The translations under genes and the position numbers were made by a program. The notes below the pieces were generated by a model, which saw nothing but the letters and a program-made list of their open reading frames with translations, ran no database searches and had not been told where the DNA came from. Below are positions 18,406 to 26,370 of a stretch of DNA of 64,000 nucleotides, one piece after another. Position 1 is the stretch's first letter; the number at the start of each line of letters is the position of its first letter. Source of the DNA: Chitinophaga pinensis (GTDB taxonomy: Bacteria > Bacteroidota > Bacteroidia > Chitinophagales > Chitinophagaceae); the NCBI GenBank assembly GCA_902167325.1, contig LR632930.1:3472001-3536000 (forward strand), read 5' to 3'.

Positions 18406-18503
18406 ACTGCCTTCGGACTGCCTTTGAACTACCTCCAGACCCAGTGTAGACTACCTTGAGACTGCCTCTACACTGCCTTCCACTCCCTCTGGATGTCCTT
18501 TCT
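18406..18503. repeat. Degenerate 11-bp tandem array (ACTGCCTTCGG-type)
   Basis: Nine consecutive units: ACTGCCTTCGG, ACTGCCTTTGA, ACTACCTCCAG, ACCCAGTGTAG, ACTACCTTGAG, ACTGCCTCTAC, ACTGCCTTCC (10 bases), ACTCCCTCTGG, ATGTCCTTTCT. Period 11 holds in eight of nine. The array fills the gap between two convergent genes, next to the terminator of the radical SAM operon. The rest of this gap (18260-18405) shows nothing. Confidence 0.75.
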
Positions 18504-18510
18504 AAGGCCT

Positions 18511-18544
18511 AAAAAAACGCCTTCATCTTTGGGATGAAGGCGTT
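18511..18544 (-). terminator. Terminator of the radical SAM operon
   Basis: A 12-bp stem AACGCCTTCATC (18516-18527) with its complement at 18533-18544, loop of five bases, and a minus-strand T run at 18517-18511. It lies 22 bases after the stop at 18566. Confidence 0.9.
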
Positions 18545-18565
18545 CACATTTATATGCTTTTGGCA

Positions 18566-19861
18566 TTACATATGCGCGAAATCCGCTTCGTAATTGCCTT
18601 TGATACGTTCCATGGGAGGGTTGTAGTACCCGAATTTCAGATCGGGGAACTCATCCCGGATCAGTTCCATTAACTGTTTGATACCCAGTACTTCACCCGT
18701 TTCGGTAACACCGATCTTGCCGAGGTACCAGTCGGGGTCGATGTTGAAGTTCCGCCACTGGATCATGTTCAGCCCGGTTTCGCGGATCACGGTACGGAGG
18801 GCTTCGTATTCCTCCACAGTGTCCGTCATACCCGGGAACACGAAGTAGTTGATGGATGCCCAGCCACCATGTTCGCGCACCACTTTGATGCTTTCGATAA
18901 TGTCAGCGAAGGTGTAGTTATTAGGACGGTAGTAAGGAGTGTAGATATGTTCCCTAACGGAGTTGAGGCTCACCCGGATGCTGTTGAGGCCTGCTTTGCA
19001 CAGCTCCCGCACCGCATTCGGCTTACTGCCGTTGGTATTGATGTTGATGCTTCCCTTGTCGGTATGCCTGCGGATCTCGAGGATAGATTCCCGGATGGTT
19101 TCCCACATCAGCAGGGGTTCGCCTTCACAGCCCTGTCCAAAGCTCACGATGGGATAGGGAGCCGATTCCAGGTGCGGAACGGTAAACTCCACGATCTCTT
19201 CGGCAGTAGGTTTGAAAGTAAGACGGTCCTGGGTGGAAACGATCGTTTCATCTTCCGGCTGGAATGAAATGCAACCGATACAGTTGGCATTACAGGCGGG
19301 GGAAGAGGGGATAGGGCATTCCCAGCGGCCCATGAAATAATTCCGCGCAGCCGGACAATGATACGTGAGCGCACAATTGTTGGCCAGGTGCTGCACGAGG
19401 CGGTTATGAGGGTATGCGGTGAGCATATCGGTAACACCGGTCTGCACTTTGTTGTCGCTGAAGCCTGCACATTCCTGCCGGATGTCCTGCTCGATGCGCA
19501 CTGCCGGCACATAGAACTTCTCGTTATGCCAGCCTGCTGCGGTGTAGCAGAAGAGCGGGAGGGTGGGAGCATCGGGCATGGTTTCGTAAGCAGCGATATA
19601 GAGGCCGGTATGCGCGGGAGGGATGAAGGCAGCTACGGCCCATCCTTTCTCACAGAGGCGCATTTCGCCGGTCTGCACGTCAATGCCAATACCACGGCGG
19701 CCGGGCAGTTCGTACAGGTTGCCTCCTTCGGGCAGCTCTATCCATTCATCTTCAGGAATCGGAAATGCATCCCATCCGCTGCGGCCTACCACATACAGCG
19801 AGGTGTCCTCGAAGATGTTGCCTTTACCGTCGGAATACATTATGTATGGTGAAACGTTCAT
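18566..19861 (-). CDS. Radical SAM protein of unknown substrate
   Basis: A 431-residue protein whose radical SAM cluster motif is CNANCIGC (Cys190, Cys194, Cys197), binding the 4Fe-4S that cleaves S-adenosylmethionine. The glycine-rich strand after it is IVSFGQGCEGEPLL, then INTNGSKPNAVRELC and SIRVSLNSVREHIY, the usual radical SAM barrel elements. Before the barrel is an unusual ~185-residue N-terminal region with four Cys (131, 163, 169, 182) that might hold a second metal site. The C-terminal part (NYFVFPGMTDTVEEYEALRTVIRETGLNMIQWRNFNIDP) is barrel-like, and no SPASM domain is seen. Its start overlaps the stop of the upstream membrane-protein gene by four bases, so it is translationally coupled as the third gene of an operon with an arginase-family enzyme. 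Confidence 0.88.
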   Translation of the reverse strand: MNVSPYIMYSDGKGNIFEDTSLYVVGRSGWDAFPIPEDEWIELPEGGNLYELPGRRGIGIDVQTGEMRLCEKGWAVAAFIPPAHTGLYIAAYETMPDAPTLPLFCYTAAGWHNEKFYVPAVRIEQDIRQECAGFSDNKVQTGVTDMLTAYPHNRLVQHLANNCALTYHCPAARNYFMGRWECPIPSSPACNANCIGCISFQPEDETIVSTQDRLTFKPTAEEIVEFTVPHLESAPYPIVSFGQGCEGEPLLMWETIRESILEIRRHTDKGSININTNGSKPNAVRELCKAGLNSIRVSLNSVREHIYTPYYRPNNYTFADIIESIKVVREHGGWASINYFVFPGMTDTVEEYEALRTVIRETGLNMIQWRNFNIDPDWYLGKIGVTETGEVLGIKQLMELIRDEFPDLKFGYYNPPMERIKGNYEADFAHM

Positions 19862-20445
19862 GTCAGCCTTGTTTTAAAATAAGCATTGATCTCCGCCGTC
19901 TGCGTAGCGGAATATTCGTCGAGCACATCCAGCTGGAGTACTTTGTTGTTACGGAAATCCAGCGTCAGCACGTCGTTCCGCAAAATTACGTTATTCATTT
20001 CGATCCAGCCGAAGCGCTTCTGCCCGAATACGGTAGGCAGGGCGATGCCGGAATTGTCTATTTCTGCAAATACGGGCTGCATGATGCGGTATTCCGCATA
20101 TCCCGTATAGGCCATTCCCAGGCCAGCCAGCAGTAAAGTGCCGCCAATAATGGGCTGCATGTGCGAGAGGAAAAAGAGGCTGCCGCTAAAAAGCGTGAAA
20201 ACCTGCAGGAGGCGGAGGATGGAATTGGTTTCCGATAACTTGCGTACTCTCCGCATCATAAAAGGAAAAGCAAGGCTGGCGGTGCCCAGCGCTATAAACA
20301 GCAGCACCATCAGCCAGTTTGGGTCCTGCATCTTATATACGCCGATGACGTTGAAGAGGAACAGGATGCCGATCATGCCGTGCATCGCAGGCTGCATACG
20401 CAGCTTGGTAATAGCGTTGGGATGTACGATCCGGAATTTATGCAT
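19858..20445 (-). CDS. Small membrane protein of unknown function (operon middle gene)
   Basis: A 195-residue protein with about four hydrophobic segments in the first 110 residues (ITKLRMQPAMHGMIGILFLFNVIGVY, WLMVLLFIALGTASLAFPFMM, ILRLLQVFTLFSGSLFFLS, IIGGTLLLAGLGMAYTGYAEY). A soluble C-terminal domain of ~80 residues follows (GWIEMNNVILRNDVLTLDFRNNKVLQLDVLDEYSATQTAEINAYFKTRL), reminiscent of small PH-like domains. No named family is recognised. It overlaps the arginase-family gene upstream (8 bases) and the radical SAM gene downstream (4 bases), so all three are made together. Confidence 0.85.
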   Translation of the reverse strand: MHKFRIVHPNAITKLRMQPAMHGMIGILFLFNVIGVYKMQDPNWLMVLLFIALGTASLAFPFMMRRVRKLSETNSILRLLQVFTLFSGSLFFLSHMQPIIGGTLLLAGLGMAYTGYAEYRIMQPVFAEIDNSGIALPTVFGQKRFGWIEMNNVILRNDVLTLDFRNNKVLQLDVLDEYSATQTAEINAYFKTRLT

Positions 20446-21484
20446 TGGATTTCACCATCAGGTTACACAATTTAAACAGCATACGGGCGCCAACATTGGC
20501 ATCCCATTCATCAAGCCCGGCGCTTACCTCCACCAGATCGAACCCGATGATGGTGCGCCCGCTTTCTATAACACGGCGGAACAGGTAGTACACCTGCTGG
20601 GCTTCGAGTCCTCCGGGTACCGGGGTGCCGGTATGGGGGCAAAGCTTCGGGTCCAGTCCGTCGATATCGAAACTGATATATACCTGTTGCGGGAGTTTTT
20701 GAATGATATCGTCGCAGATGCTTTTCCAGGTTTCCCCTTCAAACATGCGTTCTTTCATATCCTGATCGAAATACGCGGAAATACGCCCGCCGCTGTTGCG
20801 GATCAGTTCCACTTCGCTGTCGCAATAGTCGCGCAGGCCTACCTGAACGAGCTTTTTCAGCTGGGGAACTTCCTGCAGGGCGTTGAACATGATGGATGCG
20901 TGGGAGTATTTGAAGCCTTCGTAGCTGTCGCGCAGGTCGGCATGGGCATCTATCTGGAGGATACCGAAATCGCCTTTATGCTCGCCAATGGCGCGGAAGA
21001 AGCCGAGGGGGGTGGAGTGGTCGCCACCTACGAGTCCTACCAGTTTGCCTCTCTGGAGGAGGGTATTGGTCTGCTCATACACCCAGTTGTTCATTTTCTC
21101 GGTACCGCGGTTCACATCTTCTACCGACCGGCGGAGGAAGTCGTTTTCACTGATATCGCCGCCTTCGGAGAGGAATTTGAGGTACAGTTCGGCCTCTTTG
21201 CGGAGGTAATCGCTTCTGAGCAGGAGCTGCCTGTCGCATCCCTGCATGAAGAAGCCCTGCTTCCAGCCCTCGGTTCCGGTGTCGGAATCGTAGAGGTCTA
21301 CCTGCAGGGAGGCTTTAAAAATGTGCTCCGGGCCACGGGCTGTACCGTTGTTGTAGGACACCGTCACTTCCCAGGGAACGGGCACCAGCACCAGCCGGGC
21401 CTCGTCTTCACCGAAGGGCAGTCCGAATATGTTATTGGACAGCAGACCGGGCGAGTTGGGATCGAATTGCGATAAATCAGCCAT
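20438..21484 (-). CDS. Arginase/agmatinase/formimidoylglutamase-family ureohydrolase
   Basis: A 348-residue binuclear-manganese hydrolase of the ureohydrolase superfamily, acting on a guanidino or formimino group. The metal motifs are complete: GGDHSTPLGFFRAI, then DAHADLRDSYEG, then SFDIDGLDPKLCPHTGTPVPGG, and late FDLVEVSAGLD. The substrate could be arginine, agmatine, formimidoylglutamate or another guanidino compound; Bacteroidota proteins of this branch are often annotated formimidoylglutamase. No other histidine-degradation gene is near. It is the first gene of a three-gene minus-strand operon, starting 30 bases from a good -7 element, and is divergent from ccmE. Confidence 0.92.
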   Translation of the reverse strand: MADLSQFDPNSPGLLSNNIFGLPFGEDEARLVLVPVPWEVTVSYNNGTARGPEHIFKASLQVDLYDSDTGTEGWKQGFFMQGCDRQLLLRSDYLRKEAELYLKFLSEGGDISENDFLRRSVEDVNRGTEKMNNWVYEQTNTLLQRGKLVGLVGGDHSTPLGFFRAIGEHKGDFGILQIDAHADLRDSYEGFKYSHASIMFNALQEVPQLKKLVQVGLRDYCDSEVELIRNSGGRISAYFDQDMKERMFEGETWKSICDDIIQKLPQQVYISFDIDGLDPKLCPHTGTPVPGGLEAQQVYYLFRRVIESGRTIIGFDLVEVSAGLDEWDANVGARMLFKLCNLMVKSNA

Positions 21485-21513
21485 GATAAATCAGTACTTA
21501 GCTTATTTCGGCG

Positions 21514-21521
21514 CAAAGGTA
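21514..21521 (-). promoter_or_regulatory. Candidate -7 element (TACCTTTG) for the ureohydrolase operon
   Basis: Exact TAnnTTTG match on the minus strand, 30 bases before the operon's first ATG. It faces away from a second exact match at 21590-21597 on the plus strand, which fits a divergent promoter pair. Confidence 0.5.
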
Positions 21522-21589
21522 CAGGTAAAAATTGGTTCCCGAAGGGGTAAACCTGACGAATATCAGCCCCCGCGAACGGGTTTTTTGGC

Positions 21590-21597
21590 TACCTTTG
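21590..21597 (+). promoter_or_regulatory. Candidate -7 element (TACCTTTG) for ccmE-ccmF
   Basis: Exact TAnnTTTG match 22 bases before the ATG chosen for ccmE at 21619. Its position supports that start over the upstream in-frame ATG at 21532, which lies before the promoter. Confidence 0.5.
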
Positions 21598-21618
21598 CTC
21601 ACGAATAATCTGGTAAGG

Positions 21619-22020
21619 ATGAAGAAGACAAGTATAATTCTGCTCGTTGTAATAGCGGTTTGCGTGGCCGGCATGGTCATGATGGTAGGTGATTTCAGTA
21701 CCTACGAAACTTTCGCGACCGCCCGGAAAAAGGAAGGAAAGGAAATTCATGTTATTGGCGCGCTCGACAGCACTAAGTCAGTGGTCTACGACCCCGCCAA
21801 AGATGCCAACTATTTCAGCTTCCACATGAAGGACAAAAGTGGTGAAATCACCCGCGTCGTGTTCTACGGCACCCGTCCTACTGACTTTGAGAAATCCACA
21901 GAACTGGTACTGACCGGTAAAATGGTAGGCTCCGAGTTTCATTGCAGTAAGATTCTCATGAAATGCCCGTCTAAGTACAAAGACGAGCAGACAGCCTACA
22001 GCGCACAAAAGAACAGCTAA
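21619..22020 (+). CDS. ccmE: Cytochrome c maturation heme chaperone CcmE, Cys-type (CxxxY) variant
   Basis: A 133-residue periplasmic heme chaperone anchored by one N-terminal helix (SIILLVVIAVCVAGMVMMVG). The OB-fold body shows EIHVIGALDSTKSVVYDP, YFSFHMKDKSGEITRVVFYG and ELVLTGKMVGSEFHCSKILMKCPSKY. In the classic protein a His in HxxxY binds heme covalently. Here the equivalent motif is CPSKY, with Cys116 and Tyr120, the CxxxY variant known from archaea and some bacteria. The next gene is ccmF, to which CcmE would hand heme. Start chosen at 21619 (MKKTSIILL) because it follows the promoter and opens the membrane helix. Confidence 0.9.
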   Translation: MKKTSIILLVVIAVCVAGMVMMVGDFSTYETFATARKKEGKEIHVIGALDSTKSVVYDPAKDANYFSFHMKDKSGEITRVVFYGTRPTDFEKSTELVLTGKMVGSEFHCSKILMKCPSKYKDEQTAYSAQKNS

Positions 22021-22053
22021 GAAAAATATTATATAACTGTATATCGCCGTCTT

Positions 22054-24591
22054 TTGCCATGCCAACAGACCGGCGGGATCATCTCAACTTACGGACAACC
22101 TTTGGAATCTATCAAATACAATGGGGAGCATCTCCTTCCCGGTCAAATGGGCCATTTATTCAGCATCCTGGCGTTCGTAGCGTCGCTGGTGTCTGTAGTG
22201 GCCTACTTCATCAGCGTCAGGCAAACGGATGAACTGAAAAAGGCCTCATGGGCTAAAATAGGACGCTGGGCGTTTATCACCCAGGCTTTCTCCGTATTCG
22301 CCGTATTCGCCACCCTCTATTTCATCATCTCCAACCACCTGTTTGAATACAAGTACGCCTGGCAGCACTCCGACCGCGACCTGGAAGTCAAATACCTCCT
22401 CAGCTGTTTCTGGGAAGGGCAGGAAGGCAGCTTCCTCCTCTGGAGCGTATGGCATAGTGTACTGGGCCTGATCCTGATCCGCACCTCCAAAAGCTGGGAA
22501 GCCCCGGTGATGGCCGTGCTGGCATTCTCCCAGATATGCCTCGGCAGTATGCTGGTGGGTATCTACGTTTTTGATTATAAAGTCGGCAGCAACCCGTTCC
22601 TCCTCATCCGGCAGGACGATCCTTCGCTGCCCATCTTCAATAACCCGGATTACATGCAGTTCAAGCAGTTCATGGACGGTAACGGCCTGAACGCACTGCT
22701 GAAGAACTACTGGATGGTGATCCACCCGCCGGTACTCTTCCTCGGTTTCGCAGCCACCATTGTGCCTTTCGCTTATGCGGTAGCCGCACTCTGGACCCGC
22801 CGGTACACCGAATGGGTAAAGCCCGCCCTGCCATGGGCACTCTTCGCCGGTCTCGTACTGGGCGTGGGTATCATGATGGGTGCCGCATGGGCCTATGAAT
22901 CCCTCACTTTCGGCGGTTACTGGGCATGGGACCCTGTAGAGAACGCTTCCATGGTGCCCTGGCTTACCCTCGTGGCCGGTATCCACACCATGCTGGCCTT
23001 CCGCCACTCCGGTCATGCCCTCAAATCCACCTTCTTCTTTACGCTTATCTCCTTCATTTTCATACTGTATTCCACCTTCCTCACCCGTAGCGGCATCCTG
23101 GGTCAAACCTCGGTACACTCGTTCACCGATCTCGGTATGAGCGGACAGCTGCTGGTGTTCATGGGTATCTTCACCATTCCGGCTTTCTGGATGCTGATTG
23201 CCCGCGGAAAGGAAATACCGCAGATGAAGAAGGAAGAAAGTACCTACTCCCGCGAGTTCTGGATGTTTGTAGGCGCGCTCGTGTTGCTGGTTTCTGCCCT
23301 GCACGTAACGTTCTTTACCTCCATCCCCGTGTGGAATAAACTACTGGATATCTCCGGTCTCCGTAAACTGTTCGGTCTCGAAGAGTTTGCTCCGCCAACA
23401 GACGTAATGCTGCATTATAACAAAGTGCAGATATGGCTGGCTATCATTGTAGGGCTGCTTACTGCCATCACGCAGTTCATGAAGTATAAGGATACGCCCA
23501 AAGGCGTGCTGGTGAAGAAGCTGGGCTGGCCCACGCTGATCTCCGCCGGTATTGCAGTCCTCATCGGCTGGTCCATGCGTATCTTCTACACTGATTATGG
23601 CGCAGGCTTCCTGCTGGGCGTATATCTCATGCTTTTTGCCTCTGTATATGCCGTGGTAGCCAATATCACTTACATTATCACCGTCCTGAAAGGTAAAACC
23701 AAAGCCGCCGGTGCCTCGGTAGCCCACATCGGTTTCGGTCTTACTTTGCTCGGCATCCTTATATCGTCCAGCAAGAAGGAAGTACTGTCTATCGACTCTA
23801 TGAACGTACTGAGTGGCTATTTCTCCAAAGAAAGTGGCCAGAACTCACGCGAGAACCTCATGCTGCCGAAAGGGCTCCCCGTTCAGATGGGGCCTTACTT
23901 CGTGACTTACCGTGGTGATTCCATCTCCGCCGTAGATAACGATAAAACCCTCTACATCGTGGAATACGAGCGTAAAGCGGGTCTGGATGCACCTGTTACG
24001 GAGAAATTCACTCTTTACCCCGATGCGTATCTTAACGTGAAAGGGCAGGAGGGCATCACCCCCAACCCGGATTCCAAACACTACCTCTCCCGCGACATCT
24101 TTACGTATATCACTGCCGTGCCGCGTAAAGACATTCCTGCCGATACACTGCCTTATACGCCGCATGTGATCGCTCAGGGTGATACTGTGTACTTCTCGAA
24201 AGGGTTCATGATCCTGAAGAACCTGAACACGAAACCCACGCAGAAGAACTATCATCCGGAACCGGGAGATATTGCTGTAGGAGCAGAGATCTATGTGCAT
24301 ACCCGCGATAATGGTGACTTCAATATCAATCCCATCTATTTCATCCGCGACAGCAGCTTCCAGGCAAATGTGCCCGATACGATTGCGCCGCTGAGCCTGG
24401 CTGTGAAGTTCTCTAAGATCCTCCCTAACGAGAATAAGGTGCAGATAGATCTGAAGGAAACCCGCGAACCGATGGACTACATCGTGCTGAAAGCACTGGA
24501 GTTCCCCTTCATCAACGTACTCTGGCTGGGTATAGTGGTGATGGCGGTAGGCTTTGGTATGGCCATTCGCCAGCGGGTACGCGCTAAATAA
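22054..24591 (+). CDS. ccmF: Cytochrome c-type biogenesis protein CcmF (heme lyase)
   Basis: An approximately 845-residue polytopic inner-membrane protein that attaches heme to apocytochrome c. The tryptophan-rich WWD segment is GGYWAWDPVENASMVPWLTL. Conserved histidine contexts include MVIHPPVLFLGF and GILGQTSVHSFTD. The C-terminal quarter has a periplasmic domain (about residues 580-815) before a last helix. The ATG at 22054 adds 16 residues of no clear sense; a TTG at 22102 (ESIKYNGEHLLPGQMGHLFS) matches the family start better and may be the true one. It follows ccmE by 33 bases and should share its promoter. No ccmA, B, C or H genes are adjacent. Confidence 0.93.
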   Translation: MPCQQTGGIISTYGQPLESIKYNGEHLLPGQMGHLFSILAFVASLVSVVAYFISVRQTDELKKASWAKIGRWAFITQAFSVFAVFATLYFIISNHLFEYKYAWQHSDRDLEVKYLLSCFWEGQEGSFLLWSVWHSVLGLILIRTSKSWEAPVMAVLAFSQICLGSMLVGIYVFDYKVGSNPFLLIRQDDPSLPIFNNPDYMQFKQFMDGNGLNALLKNYWMVIHPPVLFLGFAATIVPFAYAVAALWTRRYTEWVKPALPWALFAGLVLGVGIMMGAAWAYESLTFGGYWAWDPVENASMVPWLTLVAGIHTMLAFRHSGHALKSTFFFTLISFIFILYSTFLTRSGILGQTSVHSFTDLGMSGQLLVFMGIFTIPAFWMLIARGKEIPQMKKEESTYSREFWMFVGALVLLVSALHVTFFTSIPVWNKLLDISGLRKLFGLEEFAPPTDVMLHYNKVQIWLAIIVGLLTAITQFMKYKDTPKGVLVKKLGWPTLISAGIAVLIGWSMRIFYTDYGAGFLLGVYLMLFASVYAVVANITYIITVLKGKTKAAGASVAHIGFGLTLLGILISSSKKEVLSIDSMNVLSGYFSKESGQNSRENLMLPKGLPVQMGPYFVTYRGDSISAVDNDKTLYIVEYERKAGLDAPVTEKFTLYPDAYLNVKGQEGITPNPDSKHYLSRDIFTYITAVPRKDIPADTLPYTPHVIAQGDTVYFSKGFMILKNLNTKPTQKNYHPEPGDIAVGAEIYVHTRDNGDFNINPIYFIRDSSFQANVPDTIAPLSLAVKFSKILPNENKVQIDLKETREPMDYIVLKALEFPFINVLWLGIVVMAVGFGMAIRQRVRAK

Positions 24592-24614
24592 GACATAACA
24601 GGATATTCATATAG

Positions 24615-24645
24615 AAGGGCGGCCGATGAGGCCGCCCTTTTCTTT
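24615..24645 (+). terminator. Terminator of ccmE-ccmF
   Basis: A perfect 10-bp stem AAGGGCGGCC (24615-24624) with complement at 24630-24639, five-base loop, then TTTCTTT-like T-rich tail. Confidence 0.85.
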
Positions 24646-24671
24646 ATATTAGCAGTACAAACCCTCCGCCT

Positions 24672-25661
24672 ATGCGCCGCATATTCCGGATCACCGGCAT
24701 CGTACTGGCTTTGTTAGCCGTTATCTATCTCCTTGGGCCTAAGCCTGCCCCGCCCGATCTGCAGGGAGCTTTGCCACAAGTGCCTGCCGGCCTTGAACAG
24801 GTGGAGACTTATGTTGATAAGAAAGAAGGAGCGGTGAAGACCCGTCCCGGTAACCGCGCCCGTATCGTTTGGGCCGGCGATTCCCTTCATAAAACACCTT
24901 ACAGCATCGTATACCTGCATGGCTTTTCGGCTTCAGAGCGGGAAGGCTTCCCCGTACATACCGATTTCGCTAAGAAGCATGGTTTCAATCTCTTCCTTGC
25001 ACGGCTGGACGGCCACGGACTGGAAACCCCGGAACCCCTTGAGCACATGACGGCACAGGGGCTGTGGAAGGATGCCCGTGAGGCCCTGGCCATTGGTAAG
25101 CAGTTGGGTGACAAGGTGATCGTAATGGGTACCAGCACCGGCGGCACGCTCGCCCTGATGCTGGCTGCGGAGTTTCCCAATGATGTGGAAGCGGTAGTGA
25201 ACCTGTCGCCCAACATCGCCATTAACCAGCCTATGGTTAAGATGCTCGACGAGCCCTGGGGACTAATGGTTGCCCGGGCGGTGAGAGGAGGCAAATACAA
25301 CGAATCCACCCCTAAGAACCCTGAAAAAGCAAAATACTGGTACACCAAATACCGCTTAGAGGCGGTGGTGGAGCTGGAAAACCTCGTGGAGCATACCATG
25401 CGCCCTGAATTGTTTGCCAAAGTGCACCAGCCGGTCCTCAACCTGTATTACTATAAAAACGAAAAGGAGCAGGACCCTACTGTGAAAGTATCCGCCATCC
25501 TCTCCATGCACAAACAGCTGGGTACGCCCCCGGCTAAGAAGCGCGCAGTGGCCATTCCGGGAGCCGGTGCCCATGTAATCGGCTCCAGCATTACCTCGGG
25601 CGATGTTCCGGGGGTGGAAACAGCCATAGAGGCCTGGTGGAAGGATGTATACGGAAATTGA
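24672..25661 (+). CDS. Alpha/beta hydrolase (membrane-anchored or secreted)
   Basis: A 329-residue serine hydrolase. The N-terminus (MRRIFRITGIVLALLAVIYLLG) is a signal anchor or signal peptide. The oxyanion region is YLHGFSASEREG, the nucleophile elbow is VIVMGTSTGGTLALML with Ser in GTSTG, and the C-terminal AIPGAGAHVIGSSI supplies the likely catalytic His; the acid is probably in NLYYYKNEKEQDPTVKVS. This resembles carboxylesterase or monoglyceride-lipase-type enzymes, but the substrate is open. It starts 33 bases after the ccm terminator. It ends 48 bases before the GTG proposed as start of the DUF4294 gene and is probably cotranscribed with it. Confidence 0.88.
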   Translation: MRRIFRITGIVLALLAVIYLLGPKPAPPDLQGALPQVPAGLEQVETYVDKKEGAVKTRPGNRARIVWAGDSLHKTPYSIVYLHGFSASEREGFPVHTDFAKKHGFNLFLARLDGHGLETPEPLEHMTAQGLWKDAREALAIGKQLGDKVIVMGTSTGGTLALMLAAEFPNDVEAVVNLSPNIAINQPMVKMLDEPWGLMVARAVRGGKYNESTPKNPEKAKYWYTKYRLEAVVELENLVEHTMRPELFAKVHQPVLNLYYYKNEKEQDPTVKVSAILSMHKQLGTPPAKKRAVAIPGAGAHVIGSSITSGDVPGVETAIEAWWKDVYGN

Positions 25662-25708
25662 AAAAATGCGTAATTTGGGTAAGATATATCTATAACCAAT
25701 ACGTTCCA

Positions 25709-26308
25709 GTGCTTCGATCAGCGGTTTTCTGTCTCTTGCTTTTCCTGTGCCTTGCAGGCCGGTCAGCTGCCCAGCAGCGGACTGCAGGAGACTCCATTCC
25801 CGTCCGCGGTATTGTTGTTGGGACCGATACCATCCCCTCCATCACCCTTTCCATCTTCAACGTTTACGACCGTTTACCAAAGCGCCTCCGCAAAGAACGT
25901 GAGCGTTGGACACGGCTGCGGAATGCCGTTTACGTAACATACCCTTACGCTATATCCGCCAGCCGTGTATTGAAAGACGTGAGCCGTGATCTTGACCGCT
26001 GTACTACCAAAAAACAACGGAAAGCTTACCTCGCAGGCAAAGAAGAAGAGCTGAAAAAGCAGTTTGGCGACAAGCTGGAAAACCTCTCCGTTTACCAGGG
26101 TAAAGTACTCATGAAGCTCATCCATCGCGAAACAGGTGAAAACTGTTACGAGATCATCAAGGAACTGAAAGGCGGCTTCAACGCCCGTATGTACCAGACC
26201 GTTGCCTTCTTCTTCGGTGGTAACCTCAAGAGTGAGTTTAACAGTCAGGACGACCGCGACATTGAGCTGATCGTTCAGGAGATACAACTCTATAACCGCT
26301 TCAACTGA
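25709..26308 (+). CDS. DUF4294-domain exported protein
   Basis: A roughly 199-residue protein. The open frame extends upstream to an ATG at 25637 that overlaps the hydrolase gene, but the GTG at 25709 opens a proper signal peptide (LRSAVFCLLLFLCLAGRSAAQ) and is preferred. The mature part has the DUF4294 pattern: SIPVRGIVVGTDTIPSITL, NVYDRLPKRLRKERERWTRLRNAVYVTYPYAISASRVLKDVSRDL, a Lys/Glu-rich helix, then LIHRETGENCYEIIKELKGGF and YQTVAFFFGGNLKSEFN. The family is restricted largely to Bacteroidota and has no known function. It lies between the hydrolase and bshB1 (62 bases on), so it may share their message. Confidence 0.82.
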   Translation: MLRSAVFCLLLFLCLAGRSAAQQRTAGDSIPVRGIVVGTDTIPSITLSIFNVYDRLPKRLRKERERWTRLRNAVYVTYPYAISASRVLKDVSRDLDRCTTKKQRKAYLAGKEEELKKQFGDKLENLSVYQGKVLMKLIHRETGENCYEIIKELKGGFNARMYQTVAFFFGGNLKSEFNSQDDRDIELIVQEIQLYNRFN

Positions 26309-26370
26309 TCCACGGGATTTGGTACATCCCTTCCTAAACCCGAACTTTGCCGGGCTAAAATCAAAGAACC

